64,000 nucleotides of DNA from Clostridium massiliamazoniense (GCF_001403635.1 NZ_LN879466.1:62001-126000), one strand, 5' to 3'; positions 37,233 to 47,159 are shown, counted from the stretch's first letter. Notes: a model not told the origin generated them from the sequence alone. Numbers and translations are program-made.

Positions 37233-39473
37233 ATGAAAATTTCAGAAATTGTTGCACTTCTTTTTATTAAGGCGGCAGCTTACGCTAAAGAGTGTGGTCA
37301 TGAATATGTCACTCCAGAACATTTGCTTCATGAAATAAGCTTCAATGAAGGTTTTGCTTTAGCTTTTAAGGAGTGTTTAGGAGATGTTGAATTATTAAGA
37401 GCAAATTTAGAACAATATTTAAAAGAAAATTTAGATGTGGTAGAGATAGTAGAGCCACAAATGAGTCATCTAGCTAGTGAGATTTTAACTAATGCAGCAA
37501 TTAAATCAGCTTCAGCGGGAAGAGAAGAAATAGAGCTTATTCATGTAGTTGATGCCATAATGAATTTAGAAGAGAGCTATGCAGCTTATTATATATTAGT
37601 TCAAGGGATTGAGCCTGTTAATTTATTAGCTACAATGATGGAAGTAGAATCTTTCGGTAATAGTAATGATAGTGATAAAGAAGATGTTGAAATAAAAAAT
37701 AGTGATGAAAGGGTTAATCCTTCAAGAGATAAAGATAAGAAGGAACCTTGGGAAGAGTATGTAAGTTCTCTTAATGATATTGCAATGGAAAGTGCTCCTT
37801 TAATAGGAAGAGAAAAAGAACTTGAAAGAACTATGCAAATTCTTTGTAGAAAATATAAAAATAATCCCATTCATATTGGAGAAGCTGGTGTAGGTAAAAC
37901 AGCTATTACCATAGGATTAGCAAGGCTTATAAATGAAGGTAAAGTCCCAGATAAGCTAAAGGGTGCTAAGATATTTTCTTTAGAACTTGGAGATTTATTA
38001 GCAGGAACTCAATATAGAGGAGATTTTGAAAAGAGACTTAAACTTATAATGGAAGGTGTTTCTAAGTTTGAAAAGCCAATTATATATATTGATGAAATAC
38101 ACAATATAGTGGGAGCTGGATCTATAAATGGAGGTTCTTTTGATGCATCAAATATGTTAAAGCCTTATTTAGCTTCAGGAAAAATAAGATTTATAGGAGC
38201 TACAACCTATGATGAATATAATAAGAACTTTGCTAAAAATAAAAGTCTTTTAAGAAGATTTCAAAATATAGATATTAAAGAACCATCCATAGATGAAAGT
38301 ATTCATATACTTAATGGATTAAAAAATTATTATGAGGAATTCCATGGTGTTCAATATACAGAAGAGGCTATAAAACAATCTGTAGTTTTAAGTGATAAAT
38401 ATATAAACGATAGATATTTACCTGATAAAGCTATAGATTTAATAGATGAAGCTGGAGCTTATAGGGTTATGAATCCGAAGGATGGAGAGAGACAGATAGT
38501 AGATATTTCTCTTATAGAAGAAGTACTTTCTAAAATAACTAATGTTCCAAAACAAACTGTTGAAATGGATGAAGTTGAAGAACTATTGCACTTAGAAGAA
38601 AAATTAGATGAAGAAATATTTGGTCAGAAGGAAGCAGCTAGTGAAGTTGTTAATGCAATTAAGTTATCAAGAGCTGGCTTAAATGATGATAATAAACCAA
38701 TTGCATCAATGCTCTTTGTTGGTCCTACAGGTGTAGGAAAAACAGAAATAGCAAAGGTATTATCAAGAACTTTAAATATTGAATTAATAAGATTTGACAT
38801 GAGTGAATATGCAGAGAAACATACTGTGGCTAAGTTAATAGGTGCTCCAGCAGGCTATGTTGGCTATGAAGAAGGTGGTCTATTAACAGATGCAGTTAAG
38901 AAGAATCCACATTCAATACTTCTTCTTGATGAAATAGAAAAGGCACATAGTGATATTTTCAACATATTGCTTCAAGTAATGGATTATGCTACTTTAACAG
39001 ATAATCAAGGTAAGAAAACTGATTTTAGAAATGTAATATTAATAATGACATCTAATGCTGGAGCAAGTAGTGTTGGTAAATCTCTAATAGGTTTTGGAGA
39101 AAGAAGTATCACAAAATCAAGTATAGATGAAGCTGTTAAAAAGACTTTTACACCTGAATTTAGAAATAGATTAAACAAGGTTATAGTATTCAATAGTCTT
39201 AATGAAGAAATGTCAGGAAAAATCATAATGAAGCAATTTAGATTATTAAATGAAAAATTAGCTCATAAAAATGTAGAAGTAGTTCCAACGGAAAATTTAA
39301 TTAAACATATAATAACTAAAGGAACAAGTGAAGAATATGGAGCTAGGGAGATAGTAAGAATAATAAATTCTGAAATAAAATCTAAATTAGTTGATATAAT
39401 ACTTTTTGGAAAACTTAAAAATGGTGGGAAGTGTGTAGTTGATTATAAAGATGGAGAAATAATTTTAAAATAA
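37233..39473 (+). CDS. clpA: ATP-dependent Clp protease ATP-binding subunit ClpA
   Basis: A 746-residue AAA+ unfoldase. An N-domain with the Clp repeat (about 1-145) is followed by a charged linker, AAA module 1 (Walker A GEAGVGKT at 216-223, Walker B IIYIDEIHN) and AAA module 2 (Walker A GPTGVGKT at 497-504, Walker B ILLLDEIEKAH). It unfolds proteins for ClpP; ClpS modifies its substrate choice. AGGAGGG lies before the ATG. Confidence 0.95.
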   Translation: MKISEIVALLFIKAAAYAKECGHEYVTPEHLLHEISFNEGFALAFKECLGDVELLRANLEQYLKENLDVVEIVEPQMSHLASEILTNAAIKSASAGREEIELIHVVDAIMNLEESYAAYYILVQGIEPVNLLATMMEVESFGNSNDSDKEDVEIKNSDERVNPSRDKDKKEPWEEYVSSLNDIAMESAPLIGREKELERTMQILCRKYKNNPIHIGEAGVGKTAITIGLARLINEGKVPDKLKGAKIFSLELGDLLAGTQYRGDFEKRLKLIMEGVSKFEKPIIYIDEIHNIVGAGSINGGSFDASNMLKPYLASGKIRFIGATTYDEYNKNFAKNKSLLRRFQNIDIKEPSIDESIHILNGLKNYYEEFHGVQYTEEAIKQSVVLSDKYINDRYLPDKAIDLIDEAGAYRVMNPKDGERQIVDISLIEEVLSKITNVPKQTVEMDEVEELLHLEEKLDEEIFGQKEAASEVVNAIKLSRAGLNDDNKPIASMLFVGPTGVGKTEIAKVLSRTLNIELIRFDMSEYAEKHTVAKLIGAPAGYVGYEEGGLLTDAVKKNPHSILLLDEIEKAHSDIFNILLQVMDYATLTDNQGKKTDFRNVILIMTSNAGASSVGKSLIGFGERSITKSSIDEAVKKTFTPEFRNRLNKVIVFNSLNEEMSGKIIMKQFRLLNEKLAHKNVEVVPTENLIKHIITKGTSEEYGAREIVRIINSEIKSKLVDIILFGKLKNGGKCVVDYKDGEIILK

Positions 39474-39482
39474 ATTTTAATA

Positions 39483-39513
39483 AAAAGGGTGCTGTATTAA
39501 ATCAGTACCTTTT
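39483..39513 (+). terminator. Terminator after clpA
   Basis: AAAAGGGTGCTG pairs with CAGTACCTTTT over 8 bases, followed by AT-rich sequence. Confidence 0.65.
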
Positions 39514-39535
39514 ATAAATATATTTCGTTATATAG

Positions 39536-39616
39536 GTACAAAATAATGAATCTATATAGCTAGATAAAAGGCAGAGAGGGCGTATCCATAATTTGATACA
39601 TCCTCTTTTATTTTTT
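39536..39616 (+). repeat. Dispersed intergenic element, 3' hairpin module
   Basis: Contains TATATAGCTAGATAAAAGGC followed by a hairpin of AGAGGGCGTATC with GATACATCCTCT and a T-rich tail. Close copies lie at 41172, 47060 and 48855. It can act as a terminator. Confidence 0.8.
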
Positions 39617-39684
39617 TGTAATTTAAGTGTTGCAATAATATGCTATGCTTTCATTATAATGACTAATGATAGGAGAAGTAACAA

Positions 39685-40656
39685 ATGAAGAAAAATTATA
39701 TAATAGGTGCAGTTGTTCTTGCTTGTGCTGTAGTAGCAGCTATAGGTGGCTCAGTTTACTATTATGAAAATGGAAAAAAACTTAGTAGTGGAGTAGTCCA
39801 AAAACAAGGAAAGAATAAAGTAAAAGCTGATAAAGAAATTAGTAAAGATAGTAATACAGAAGTTCATAAGGTAGAAGAAGTTCAAAAGCCAAACACTTTA
39901 TCTAAAACTATAATGGAAATAGATAAGGAAAATTATGATACATACCAATGGTGGAATGCATCAGAAAGTCAGTTGTTAGAGAAGTTAAGTAGTGAAGCTA
40001 AGGAGTATAAAGATGCACAAATTCAATCGATTGTAGATAATGCTAAGGAGATTCCATCTTATCTTATTAGATTAGCTGTAATGCATCCAGAATCAATACC
40101 TTATGTAGCTGGTTATCCAACAAGAAAAGTAAATCAACCAATAAATATAAAACCTTATTATACTCCAGGGAAAATCCCTTTATTTGAGCAATGGGACAAA
40201 CAGTGGGGATATGATCAATATGGAGAAGGACCTTTAGCAACAGACGGGTGTGGACCAACTTCCTTAGCAATGGTAGCAGTAGGATTAACAGGAAATACAT
40301 CAATAAATCCGAAGGTTGTAGCTGATTATAGTGAGACCCATGGAGGCTATGTTCCGGGAGAAGGAACAAGTTGGAGTTTAATGAGTGACTTAAGTCCTCA
40401 CTTTGGAGTTAAGGGAACTAGAATACCTGAGAATCAAGTTATAGATGAGCTAAAAGCAGGACATCCAGTAATAGCAGCTATGGGACCAGGAATTTTCACT
40501 TTAACAGGGCATTTTATGGTATTAACAGGGGTAACACCTGATGGAAAAATAACAATAAATGACCCAGATAGTATAAAATACTCAAATGAAACATGGAATT
40601 TCAATCAAATAGCAACAAGTGCTAGAGCTTATTGGAGTTTTACAAAAATTAATTAG
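39685..40656 (+). CDS. Exported C39-like cysteine peptidase domain protein
   Basis: A 323-residue protein with an N-terminal membrane anchor or signal segment, a charged linker, and a C-terminal peptidase C39-like (papain-fold) domain. The predicted catalytic Cys189 lies in DGCGPTSLAMV, His276 in TGHFMVLTGV, and an Asp/Asn in INDPDS. Likely acts outside the membrane on peptides or cell-wall material; the substrate is unknown. GGAGAAG precedes the ATG. Confidence 0.88.
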   Translation: MKKNYIIGAVVLACAVVAAIGGSVYYYENGKKLSSGVVQKQGKNKVKADKEISKDSNTEVHKVEEVQKPNTLSKTIMEIDKENYDTYQWWNASESQLLEKLSSEAKEYKDAQIQSIVDNAKEIPSYLIRLAVMHPESIPYVAGYPTRKVNQPINIKPYYTPGKIPLFEQWDKQWGYDQYGEGPLATDGCGPTSLAMVAVGLTGNTSINPKVVADYSETHGGYVPGEGTSWSLMSDLSPHFGVKGTRIPENQVIDELKAGHPVIAAMGPGIFTLTGHFMVLTGVTPDGKITINDPDSIKYSNETWNFNQIATSARAYWSFTKIN

Positions 40657-40792
40657 GTAGAAAAAAAGGGAAGTTATTGTTAAAGCTATAATAATTTATA
40701 ACATTTAAAATTTAATATTTTTAGTGCGTTGAATCACATTTTTTTTTAGTATTTAGATGATATTATAAGTTCATAATAAGTGTATACAAACT

Positions 40793-40850
40793 GAAACTTA
40801 ATTCAGATAAAATTTTGACTCTAGCTGAATTTTAGTGGAAGTTATGAAAT
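40793..40850 (+). repeat. Dispersed intergenic element, 5' module
   Basis: CTTAATTCAG, a TTTTGACTCTA segment and CTGAATTTTAG form a small hairpin resembling the 5' modules at 45270, 46920 and 48648. The cupin gene follows, with the 3' module after it. Confidence 0.55.
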
Positions 40851-40886
40851 CCAATAATTAAAGATTTACACAAAGGAGAGTTTGTA

Positions 40887-41171
40887 ATGAAAGTAAATTT
40901 AGAAAAAATAGCAGAATCAAAATCAATGTTAGATAAAAATGAAAGTTTTAAAGTTATGTATTTTGAATTTGAAGAAGGTAAAGGACTTCCAAACCATAGA
41001 CATGATGGTAATGCAACTATACAAGTGATTGATGGAGCAGTAGACTTCAAGTTTGTAGAGGGTGAAGAATTCCTATTAGAAAAAAGTGAATTTTTAGCTT
41101 TTGATGCTAGAAAAGAGCATAACGTAATAGCTAGAAGAAAAAGTAAGGTATTAGTAACTATAGGTCTTTAA
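40887..41171 (+). CDS. Small cupin-domain protein
   Basis: A 94-residue single-domain cupin. The first cupin motif shows NHRHDGNATIQVIDG with metal-type histidines, and the second shows FDARKEHNVIA. The fold probably binds a metal; the substrate or role is unknown. AAAGGAGAG precedes the ATG. It is flanked by pieces of the dispersed intergenic repeat. Confidence 0.85.
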   Translation: MKVNLEKIAESKSMLDKNESFKVMYFEFEEGKGLPNHRHDGNATIQVIDGAVDFKFVEGEEFLLEKSEFLAFDARKEHNVIARRKSKVLVTIGL

Positions 41172-41232
41172 TTATATAGTTAGCTAAAAAGTAAAGAGGA
41201 TGTATCTGTAATCTGATACATCCTCTTTTTTT
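41172..41232 (+). repeat. Dispersed intergenic element, 3' hairpin module (acts as terminator)
   Basis: AGAGGATGTATC (41195-41206) pairs exactly with GATACATCCTCT (41215-41226), followed by a long T run. The segment before it is a diverged form of TATATAGCTAGATAAAAGG. Confidence 0.85.
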
Positions 41233-41281
41233 CTTTGGGAATGAATTTTTTTTATTTTTGTGAAATTTTTTTGTGAATCTT

Positions 41282-41333
41282 TTTTATAAATTGTTTTATA
41301 AATTGTTTTATAAATTGTTTTATAAATTGTTTT
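41282..41333. repeat. 12-bp tandem repeat, four copies plus a partial
   Basis: TTTTATAAATTG is repeated four times in perfect register, followed by TTTT. It lies between the cupin terminator and the end of hcp. Copy number probably varies by strand slippage. Confidence 0.9.
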
Positions 41334-41395
41334 AAAAATAAGTATTTTACAAATTGGGTTTATAAACTTTTTGGGTTTGGGGAAAGAATTAATTT

Positions 41396-43093
41396 TTATA
41401 GGTTAAGGAACATTTTCATATCATCATCAACATTATTGATTCCACCAATTCCAAAGTTTTCAACTAAAACTTTAGCTACATTTGGTGATAAGAATGCTGG
41501 TAATGTTGGTCCTAAATGGATGTTTTTAACTCCAAGGTGTAATAATGATAATAATACTATTACAGCTTTTTGTTCATACCAAGCTATATTGTAATGTAAT
41601 GGAAGTTCATTTACATTATTAAGTTCAAAAGCTTCAACTAATTTTAAAGCAATTAATACTAATGAATATGAGTCATTACATTGTCCAGCATCTAAGACTC
41701 TTGGTATTCCATTTATATTACCTAAGTTTAATTTATTGTATTTGTATTTAGCACATCCAGCTGTTAATATAACTGCATCTTTAGGTAACTTTTCAGCAAA
41801 TTCAGTGTAGTAGTTTCTTGATTTAGCTCTACCATCACAACCTGCCATAACGAAGAAGTTTTTAATAGCACCTGATTTAACAGCATCAACAACTTTATCA
41901 GCTAATTGGAATACTTGATGATGAGCAAATCCACCAACAATAGTTCCATTTTCTATTTCAGTAGGAGCAGCACATTTTTTAGCATGCTCTATAATAGCTG
42001 AGAAGTCTTTTGTTCCATCAGCTTTTTTATCTATATGCTTTAAGCCTTCAAATCCAACAACACCAGTTGTGTAAACTCTATCCTTATAGCTATCTTTTGG
42101 TGGTACTAAACAGTTTGTAGTCATTAATATTGGTCCATTAAAGCTTTCAAATTCTGTTGTTTGTTTCCACCAAGCATTTCCGTAGTTACCTACAAAGTGC
42201 TTGTACTTTTTGAATGCAGGATAGTAGTTAGCTGGTAACATTTCACTGTGAGTATAAACATCTACTCCAGTTCCTTCAGTTTGTTCTAATAATTGTTCCA
42301 TGTCTCTTAAGTCATGTCCACTTATTAAAATAGCAGGGTTTTTACCAACTCCTATATTAACTTCTGTTATTTCTGGATGACCATAGCTTTCAGTATTAGC
42401 TTTATCTAATAATGCCATACCATCAACACCGAATTTACCCATTTCTAAACTTAGTGCAACTAAATCATCAACTGATAATGTACTGTCTAATGTTTTAGCT
42501 AAAGCCATTTGCATATTAGCATCTATTTCACTATTATAATAGTTTAATGCAGCAGCATGTTTTAAATATGCACATAAACCTTTTGCACCATATGTAATAA
42601 GCTCTCTTAAACTTCTTATATCTTCATTTTCAGTAGCTAAAACACCAACTTTAGGAGCTTTTGCTTTCATTTCATCAAGTGTAGAACAAGTGAAAGTAGC
42701 TGCATCGTGTAAATCATTTAAGTTTCCATTAGCTGATTTTATTTGTTCTTTTAAGTATTCTCTTAATATTATTCCAGATTTAATTCTTGAAACGAATATA
42801 TTGTCATCGAAGTTAGCGTTTGTAATTGTAGCAAATAATGATTCAACAACAAAAGTATTAACTTCTTGATTATCTATTCCAACTTTTCTACCTCTTACAG
42901 CAACTTCTGAAATTCCTTTTACAAGATAAACTAAAAGATCTTGAAGACCAGCAAGTTCAGCGTCTTTACCACAAACACCTTTTATTGTACATCCTTTATT
43001 TCCGGCAGTTTCTTGACATTGAAAACAAAACATTTTGTTTAGTTCTTCTTGTGTTAATTTATTTTCTTTATTTCTATTAAAGAATAACCCCAT
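41396..43093 (-). CDS. hcp: Hybrid-cluster protein / hydroxylamine reductase
   Basis: A protein of about 565 residues carrying an N-terminal [4Fe-4S]-type cluster (Cys23, 26, 35, 41; [15 protein letters not shown] then IKGVCG) and later cysteines and glutamates for the hybrid iron-sulfur-oxygen cluster, such as [20 protein letters not shown] and [10 protein letters not shown]. It reduces hydroxylamine or nitric oxide under nitrosative stress. ATG 43093 follows GGAGGACGT; an in-frame ATG at 43108 precedes that site. It complements nitrate reduction encoded at 58.9 kb. Confidence 0.94.
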   Translation of the reverse strand: MGLFFNRNKENKLTQEELNKMFCFQCQETAGNKGCTIKGVCGKDAELAGLQDLLVYLVKGISEVAVRGRKVGIDNQEVNTFVVESLFATITNANFDDNIFVSRIKSGIILREYLKEQIKSANGNLNDLHDAATFTCSTLDEMKAKAPKVGVLATENEDIRSLRELITYGAKGLCAYLKHAAALNYYNSEIDANMQMALAKTLDSTLSVDDLVALSLEMGKFGVDGMALLDKANTESYGHPEITEVNIGVGKNPAILISGHDLRDMEQLLEQTEGTGVDVYTHSEMLPANYYPAFKKYKHFVGNYGNAWWKQTTEFESFNGPILMTTNCLVPPKDSYKDRVYTTGVVGFEGLKHIDKKADGTKDFSAIIEHAKKCAAPTEIENGTIVGGFAHHQVFQLADKVVDAVKSGAIKNFFVMAGCDGRAKSRNYYTEFAEKLPKDAVILTAGCAKYKYNKLNLGNINGIPRVLDAGQCNDSYSLVLIALKLVEAFELNNVNELPLHYNIAWYEQKAVIVLLSLLHLGVKNIHLGPTLPAFLSPNVAKVLVENFGIGGINNVDDDMKMFLNL

Positions 43094-43243
43094 ATTAACG
43101 TCCTCCATTTAATTTATTTTTATTTCATATCCTATAGATATAATATTTTAATCATAATTATAAAAATATTAATTTATTAAATTTAATTTCAAGCGCGAAC
43201 TTGAACACAAGTGATAGTATACAGAAAAATATAAAAAAAATAG

Positions 43244-43257
43244 GTAACATAAGTTAC
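43244..43257. promoter_or_regulatory. GTAAC-N4-GTTAC palindrome upstream of hcp
   Basis: GTAACATAAGTTAC is a perfect inverted repeat 150 bases before the hcp start, in the space between hcp and the divergent PfpI-like gene. From memory this resembles the site proposed for HcpR-type Crp/Fnr regulators of clostridial hcp genes; that match should be treated as tentative. Confidence 0.5.
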
Positions 43258-43350
43258 AAAGAGAAAAATAAATTGTATATTCTAAATTTTTTGTTGAAAA
43301 CTAATAAAGAGTAAATTTAAATAAATTTAAATAAAGAGGAGAGAAGACAA

Positions 43351-44013
43351 ATGGATAAGAAAATTTTATTAGTTGCAACAAGTAGTAATGACATGGCAGG
43401 GCACCCAACAGGATTATGGCTTGAAGAATTAGCTACACCTTATAAAATTTTTAAAGACGAAGGAATTGAGGTGGAAATAGCTTCAATTAAAGGTGGAGAG
43501 GTTCCTTTAGATAAAAATTCTATTCCAGATGGAATTCCAGAAGAGGATAAAGAAATTGCAGATCTTCTTAAGGATACTCAATCAATAAGTGATGTTAAAG
43601 ATAAGTCTTTTGATGCCATTTTATTTGCTGGTGGACATGGTCCATTGCAAGATTTTGTAGGAAATAAAGATGTTCAAAATTTAATATTAGATACTTATAA
43701 ATCAGAGAATATAGTAGCGGCAATATGCCATGGAGTAGTTGCTTTTGTAGACCTTATGGACACTGATGGTATGCATTTTATAAATGGCAAGAAAGTAACA
43801 GCTTTTAGTGATAGTGAAGAAAAATCAGTTAAATTAGATGATTTAGTTCCTTTTGCTTTAGAAAGCAAATTAAAAGAACAAGGTGCTGTATATGAAAAGG
43901 GTGATGACTTTACTCCATATATAGTAATAGACGGGAATATTATAACAGGACAAAATCCTCAATCAAGTGAAGCTTTGGGTAAAAAGATAGTAAGTGAATT
44001 AGAAAAAAAATAA
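43351..44013 (+). CDS. DJ-1/PfpI superfamily protein (Hsp31-like)
   Basis: A 220-residue protein with the class I glutamine-amidotransferase-like fold. The nucleophile elbow is AAICHGVVAF with Cys126, preceded by AILFAGGHGPLQDF; the acidic residue in GLWLEELATP completes the usual site. Relatives are glyoxalase III-type or stress chaperones; which applies here is not clear. GAGGAGAG precedes the ATG. It is divergent from hcp, so a stress role fits. Confidence 0.87.
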   Translation: MDKKILLVATSSNDMAGHPTGLWLEELATPYKIFKDEGIEVEIASIKGGEVPLDKNSIPDGIPEEDKEIADLLKDTQSISDVKDKSFDAILFAGGHGPLQDFVGNKDVQNLILDTYKSENIVAAICHGVVAFVDLMDTDGMHFINGKKVTAFSDSEEKSVKLDDLVPFALESKLKEQGAVYEKGDDFTPYIVIDGNIITGQNPQSSEALGKKIVSELEKK

Positions 44014-44365
44014 ATATTTTAAGAAAATAATAGTGAGTTTCAAAGAAAATAGTATATATTTAATGCATATTTATTTTAATTAAGTATATACAGAATAAAA
44101 AATGTTTTAACTAAATATAAATATATGATATACTAAATATGAAAAAAGTGACTTTTATATTACTAAATCATGAATAATATAAATAAAAAATGAGTTTTAT
44201 TAATAAATTATTAACAAAACTATTGATTATTCTTCTAAAATCGTTTACAATTTAGGTGTAAAGGTTATAAAAAAGATATGTAAAGGTTATGAACATATAC
44301 TCTTAAAGTATTTAAGTGTATATATTTTAAATAGTAAAAAACAAAAGAAGAAAAGAGGATAATTA
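44014..44365. promoter_or_regulatory. pnuC upstream region with palindrome and helically phased direct repeat
   Basis: TTTACA and TGTAAA (44244-44249 and 44257-44262) form an inverted repeat. TGTAAAGGTTAT at 44257-44268 recurs exactly at 44279-44290, a 22-base period or two helical turns. These are likely operator sites for pnuC control. The bound protein is unknown. No gene is seen here. Confidence 0.5.
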
Positions 44366-45175
44366 ATGGAGAGCAATCAGGGGGCTATGAGCCACAAAGG
44401 TTTTTGGGGCAGTTTAAGTACATTTCAAAAGTGGTTTTTTACAGTCTTTATATTAGCAGCTTTATTTTCATTTTTCTCACCAGTATTTATGGGAGAAGGA
44501 TTTTCTAATGTATTTACTGTAATAGGAATTGTAGGATTAATATCATCAATAACTGGAGTATTCACTTCAATTTATCAAGCAAGAGCAGAAATAATAGTTT
44601 ATCCATACTGGATAATTAACACAATTACTTATGCTTATGTTGCTCTAGAAAGTGCATACTATGGTCAAGTAATTCAAAATATATGTTTACTTTTACCTAT
44701 AGAAATTATAGGTCTTATCTCTTGGAAGAAAAACTTAGAAAAGAGTAAAACTAATGAAATAGAAATAAGAAAATTTACAGCAGTAAATTGGGCTATTGCT
44801 ATAATAACTTGTGCTATAGCAACAGTAATCTATTACTACTTCCTAGCTAATTTAGGAAACATATTCCACTCATTATTTGGAATTAATATACCTAATGACC
44901 CAGACCCAATTATGGATTCATTAACTACAATGATAACAGTTTGGGCAATTATCTTAACATCAATGAGATATATTGAACAATGGTGGTTCTGGATATTCTG
45001 TAATATTGGTGTTGTATTATTTATTCAAAGTATAATACAAACTCCACATATAACTGGACCAACTTTAGTTGGTGATATATCAGGAGCTTTAAACTGGATT
45101 CAATACGGTACAGGAGCAATCTACGGATTCTATCTATGGAAAAAGATGTATCGTAAGAGAAGGGCAGAAGCATAG
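44366..45175 (+). CDS. pnuC: Nicotinamide riboside transporter PnuC
   Basis: A 269-residue protein with seven predicted helices and PnuC signatures: GLISSITGVFTSIYQARAEI, YPYWIINTITYAY, and INICLLLP-like IQNICLLLPIEIIGL ahead of a WKKNL turn; the second half ends with NWIQYGTGAIYGFYLWKKMY. It takes up an NAD precursor. AGAGGAT precedes the ATG. A terminator follows; it is a single-gene unit. Confidence 0.93.
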   Translation: MESNQGAMSHKGFWGSLSTFQKWFFTVFILAALFSFFSPVFMGEGFSNVFTVIGIVGLISSITGVFTSIYQARAEIIVYPYWIINTITYAYVALESAYYGQVIQNICLLLPIEIIGLISWKKNLEKSKTNEIEIRKFTAVNWAIAIITCAIATVIYYYFLANLGNIFHSLFGINIPNDPDPIMDSLTTMITVWAIILTSMRYIEQWWFWIFCNIGVVLFIQSIIQTPHITGPTLVGDISGALNWIQYGTGAIYGFYLWKKMYRKRRAEA

Positions 45176-45230
45176 AAAGCTATCTATTTCTAATTTAAAT
45201 ATATAATTTTTCAAATTAACATTAGTTACG

Positions 45231-45260
45231 AGGACTACAGTAAATGTAGTCCTTATTTTT
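45231..45260 (+). terminator. Terminator after pnuC
   Basis: AGGACTACA and TGTAGTCCT form a perfect stem over GTAAA, followed by TATTTTT. Confidence 0.9.
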
Positions 45261-45269
45261 GTATAAGCA

Positions 45270-45365
45270 TAGAATTAATTCAGGTGGGTTTTGACTCTAT
45301 CTGAATCTGAATGCTTAGTAGACATTATCTAGAAGCGTGAAGCTGTTTATTTTTAGAATATATTT
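45270..45365 (+). repeat. Dispersed intergenic element, 5' module
   Basis: AATTCAGGTGGGTTTTGACT followed by ATCTGAAT and TAGAAGC matches the 5' parts of the copies at 46903 and 48628. The stretch 45366-45684 after it holds only a 19-codon frame starting at 45403, probably a relic. Confidence 0.7.
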
Positions 45366-45684
45366 GTTTGATAAAAATAGAATTTTATTAAGGGGAACTT
45401 CTATGAAAGAATTGAAAAAGTTAGTATATATGAAGGGAAAGAAAAGATTAAGAAATTTATGAGGAATTTAGTAAAAATTATGTTGACAAATTTAAAAAGT
45501 GTAGTTAAGTTATAGGAATAAATGATATAATAAATTGGGGTTTAATTTATCTTAAAATCTAGTGATAAACATAATTTTATGATAATCTAATATCTAGATT
45601 TGAATATATTAAACATACTAAACTAAAATTAAGATATTAATTGTTTGAAATAGATTATTTCAGCAAGGGGAGGGCAAAGAAAGT

Positions 45685-46011
45685 ATGATAAGTAAAGAGT
45701 GGTATATGAATAATAATTATAGATACTTATCTGAATTAAGTAAAAGATTAGGTGGAAAATTAATGGGTGATGTTGTAAAAATAGGTGATAGAGAAATTAG
45801 AGTAGAAAAAACAGAAAATGGGTATATACCTAGAATATTTGATACCACAAAAAGATGTGCTTATATAAATATTTTACTTAGAGATGTTAGTGATATAGAT
45901 TTAGACCAAGTGATAGACATAACTTACAATAATATAATAGAAAGGAGTCTGCTTACTAGACAATTAAGAGAAAGAAAAGATTTTAAATATAGTGATATAA
46001 AAATATTTTAA
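45685..46011 (+). CDS. Small soluble protein of unknown function
   Basis: A 108-residue basic protein, preceded by AAGGGGAGGG. It has segments LSELSKRLGGKLMGDVVKIG and YIPRIFDTTKRCAYINILLR and no membrane region. I recognise no family. A long hairpin terminator follows. Confidence 0.65.
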   Translation: MISKEWYMNNNYRYLSELSKRLGGKLMGDVVKIGDREIRVEKTENGYIPRIFDTTKRCAYINILLRDVSDIDLDQVIDITYNNIIERSLLTRQLRERKDFKYSDIKIF

Positions 46012-46014
46012 TAA

Positions 46015-46062
46015 AAACCACTTTTATTATATAAAATTTATTTATATAATGAAGTGGTTTTT
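46015..46062 (+). terminator. Rho-independent terminator
   Basis: AAACCACTTTTATTATATAA pairs with a matching arm ending GAAGTGGTTT over a short AT loop, then Ts. Confidence 0.8.
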
Positions 46063-46256
46063 ATGGTTGAAAAAGAAAAAATAAATATATTAAGAGAATG
46101 ACAAAAAAATATTTAAGTAGTTAAAAAAAGAAGATAATATTACAGAAATATCAAAAAAAAGATTAATAAGTTAAAAAATATTCATTAGACTTTATAAGTA
46201 TGCAGAGTTAAAATAAGTATATCAAAGAAATTAGTGTTAAAAATTAGGGGGATAAT

Positions 46257-46892
46257 ATGAAAAAACTAGCATTGATATGTTCAATAATAGCTTCAGTAAC
46301 TGTATTTGCAGGTTGTGGAGCTAAGGAAGAGTCAAAAGTTGATAATACTTTAAAAGCACCTGTAGTAGAAAGCAATGCTGAGACAGACAATAGCACTACT
46401 AACAATGATGCTACAAGTAATAAAGAAGAGGGGACAGAATCAGAAAGAGAAAAAGATTCTAAAAAACCTGTAAGTAATAAAGAAAATCAAATATCAAATT
46501 CCAATGATGAAAAGAAGGAAGAAGCAAAAGCAGAAGAGGCTATATTATATTATTATGATGCTGAAGTAGATAAGATGAAATCTGAAACTATAAAAGCAGA
46601 GAAAATTGATGAAAACTTAATATTAGAAAAGTTAAAGAGCAAAAAAATGTTAACTAGTGATGTTGCAATAAATAAAATAGATAAGAAAGATAAGGTAGCT
46701 ATAATAGATTTTAATTCAGCCTTCATAAACAGAAACTTAGGTTCAGGGGTTGAAGGAAGTGTATTAAAAGCAGTAACACAAACTTTTATAAGTGGTTTAA
46801 ATTTAGAGAAACTTAAAATAACAGTTGATGGTAAAAATTATGAAAGTGGACATATTATACTAGAAGATAATCACTATTTTGAAAAGGAATAA
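46257..46892 (+). CDS. GerM/GerMN-domain lipoprotein
   Basis: A 211-residue lipoprotein with lipobox FAGC (Cys20), a charged Asn/Lys/Glu linker to about 95, then a GerMN domain: AILYYYDAEVDKM, VAIIDFNSAF, SGVEGSVLKAVTQTF and LKITVDGKNYESGHIIL. GerM domains are found in sporulation and germination proteins and in other envelope lipoproteins. The protein would be attached to the outer face of the membrane. GGGGGAT precedes the ATG. Confidence 0.82.
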   Translation: MKKLALICSIIASVTVFAGCGAKEESKVDNTLKAPVVESNAETDNSTTNNDATSNKEEGTESEREKDSKKPVSNKENQISNSNDEKKEEAKAEEAILYYYDAEVDKMKSETIKAEKIDENLILEKLKSKKMLTSDVAINKIDKKDKVAIIDFNSAFINRNLGSGVEGSVLKAVTQTFISGLNLEKLKITVDGKNYESGHIILEDNHYFEKE

Positions 46893-46902
46893 AATTTTAA
46901 TG

Positions 46903-47120
46903 GACATTGACTTTTATAAAGGTAGACTTAATTCAGGTGGTCTAAATACTTAGTTGTAGTTATTTAGAAGGATGAGGCTGCTTATTTCCTACTTATAGAA
47001 GATAGGAGTATTACAGTCTCTAGTTATCAGATAAATGTATTTTTTCATTTACAGAGATAGATATATAGCTAGATAAAAGGCAGAGAGGATGTATCCGTAA
47101 TTTGATACATCCTCTTGCTT
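46903..47120 (+). repeat. Dispersed intergenic element, near-complete copy
   Basis: Starts with ACTTTTATAAAGGTAGACTT and AATTCAGGTGG, has a variable middle, and ends with ATATATAGCTAGATAAAAGG plus the hairpin AGAGGATGTATC (47084-47095) with GATACATCCTCT (47104-47115). It fills the space between convergent genes. Confidence 0.82.
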
Positions 47121-47159
47121 TTTAGTAAATAAAATTAACTAATATTAAGTTTTTTAATT

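Noticed and set aside
41282-41333. Tandem repeat considered as a CRISPR array
   Set aside because: The units are contiguous, without spacers, and only 12 bp long; no cas gene is present.
45403-45462. 19-codon frame after the 45270 repeat
   Set aside because: Although preceded by AGGGGA, it is very short and basic with nothing recognisable; probably a relic.
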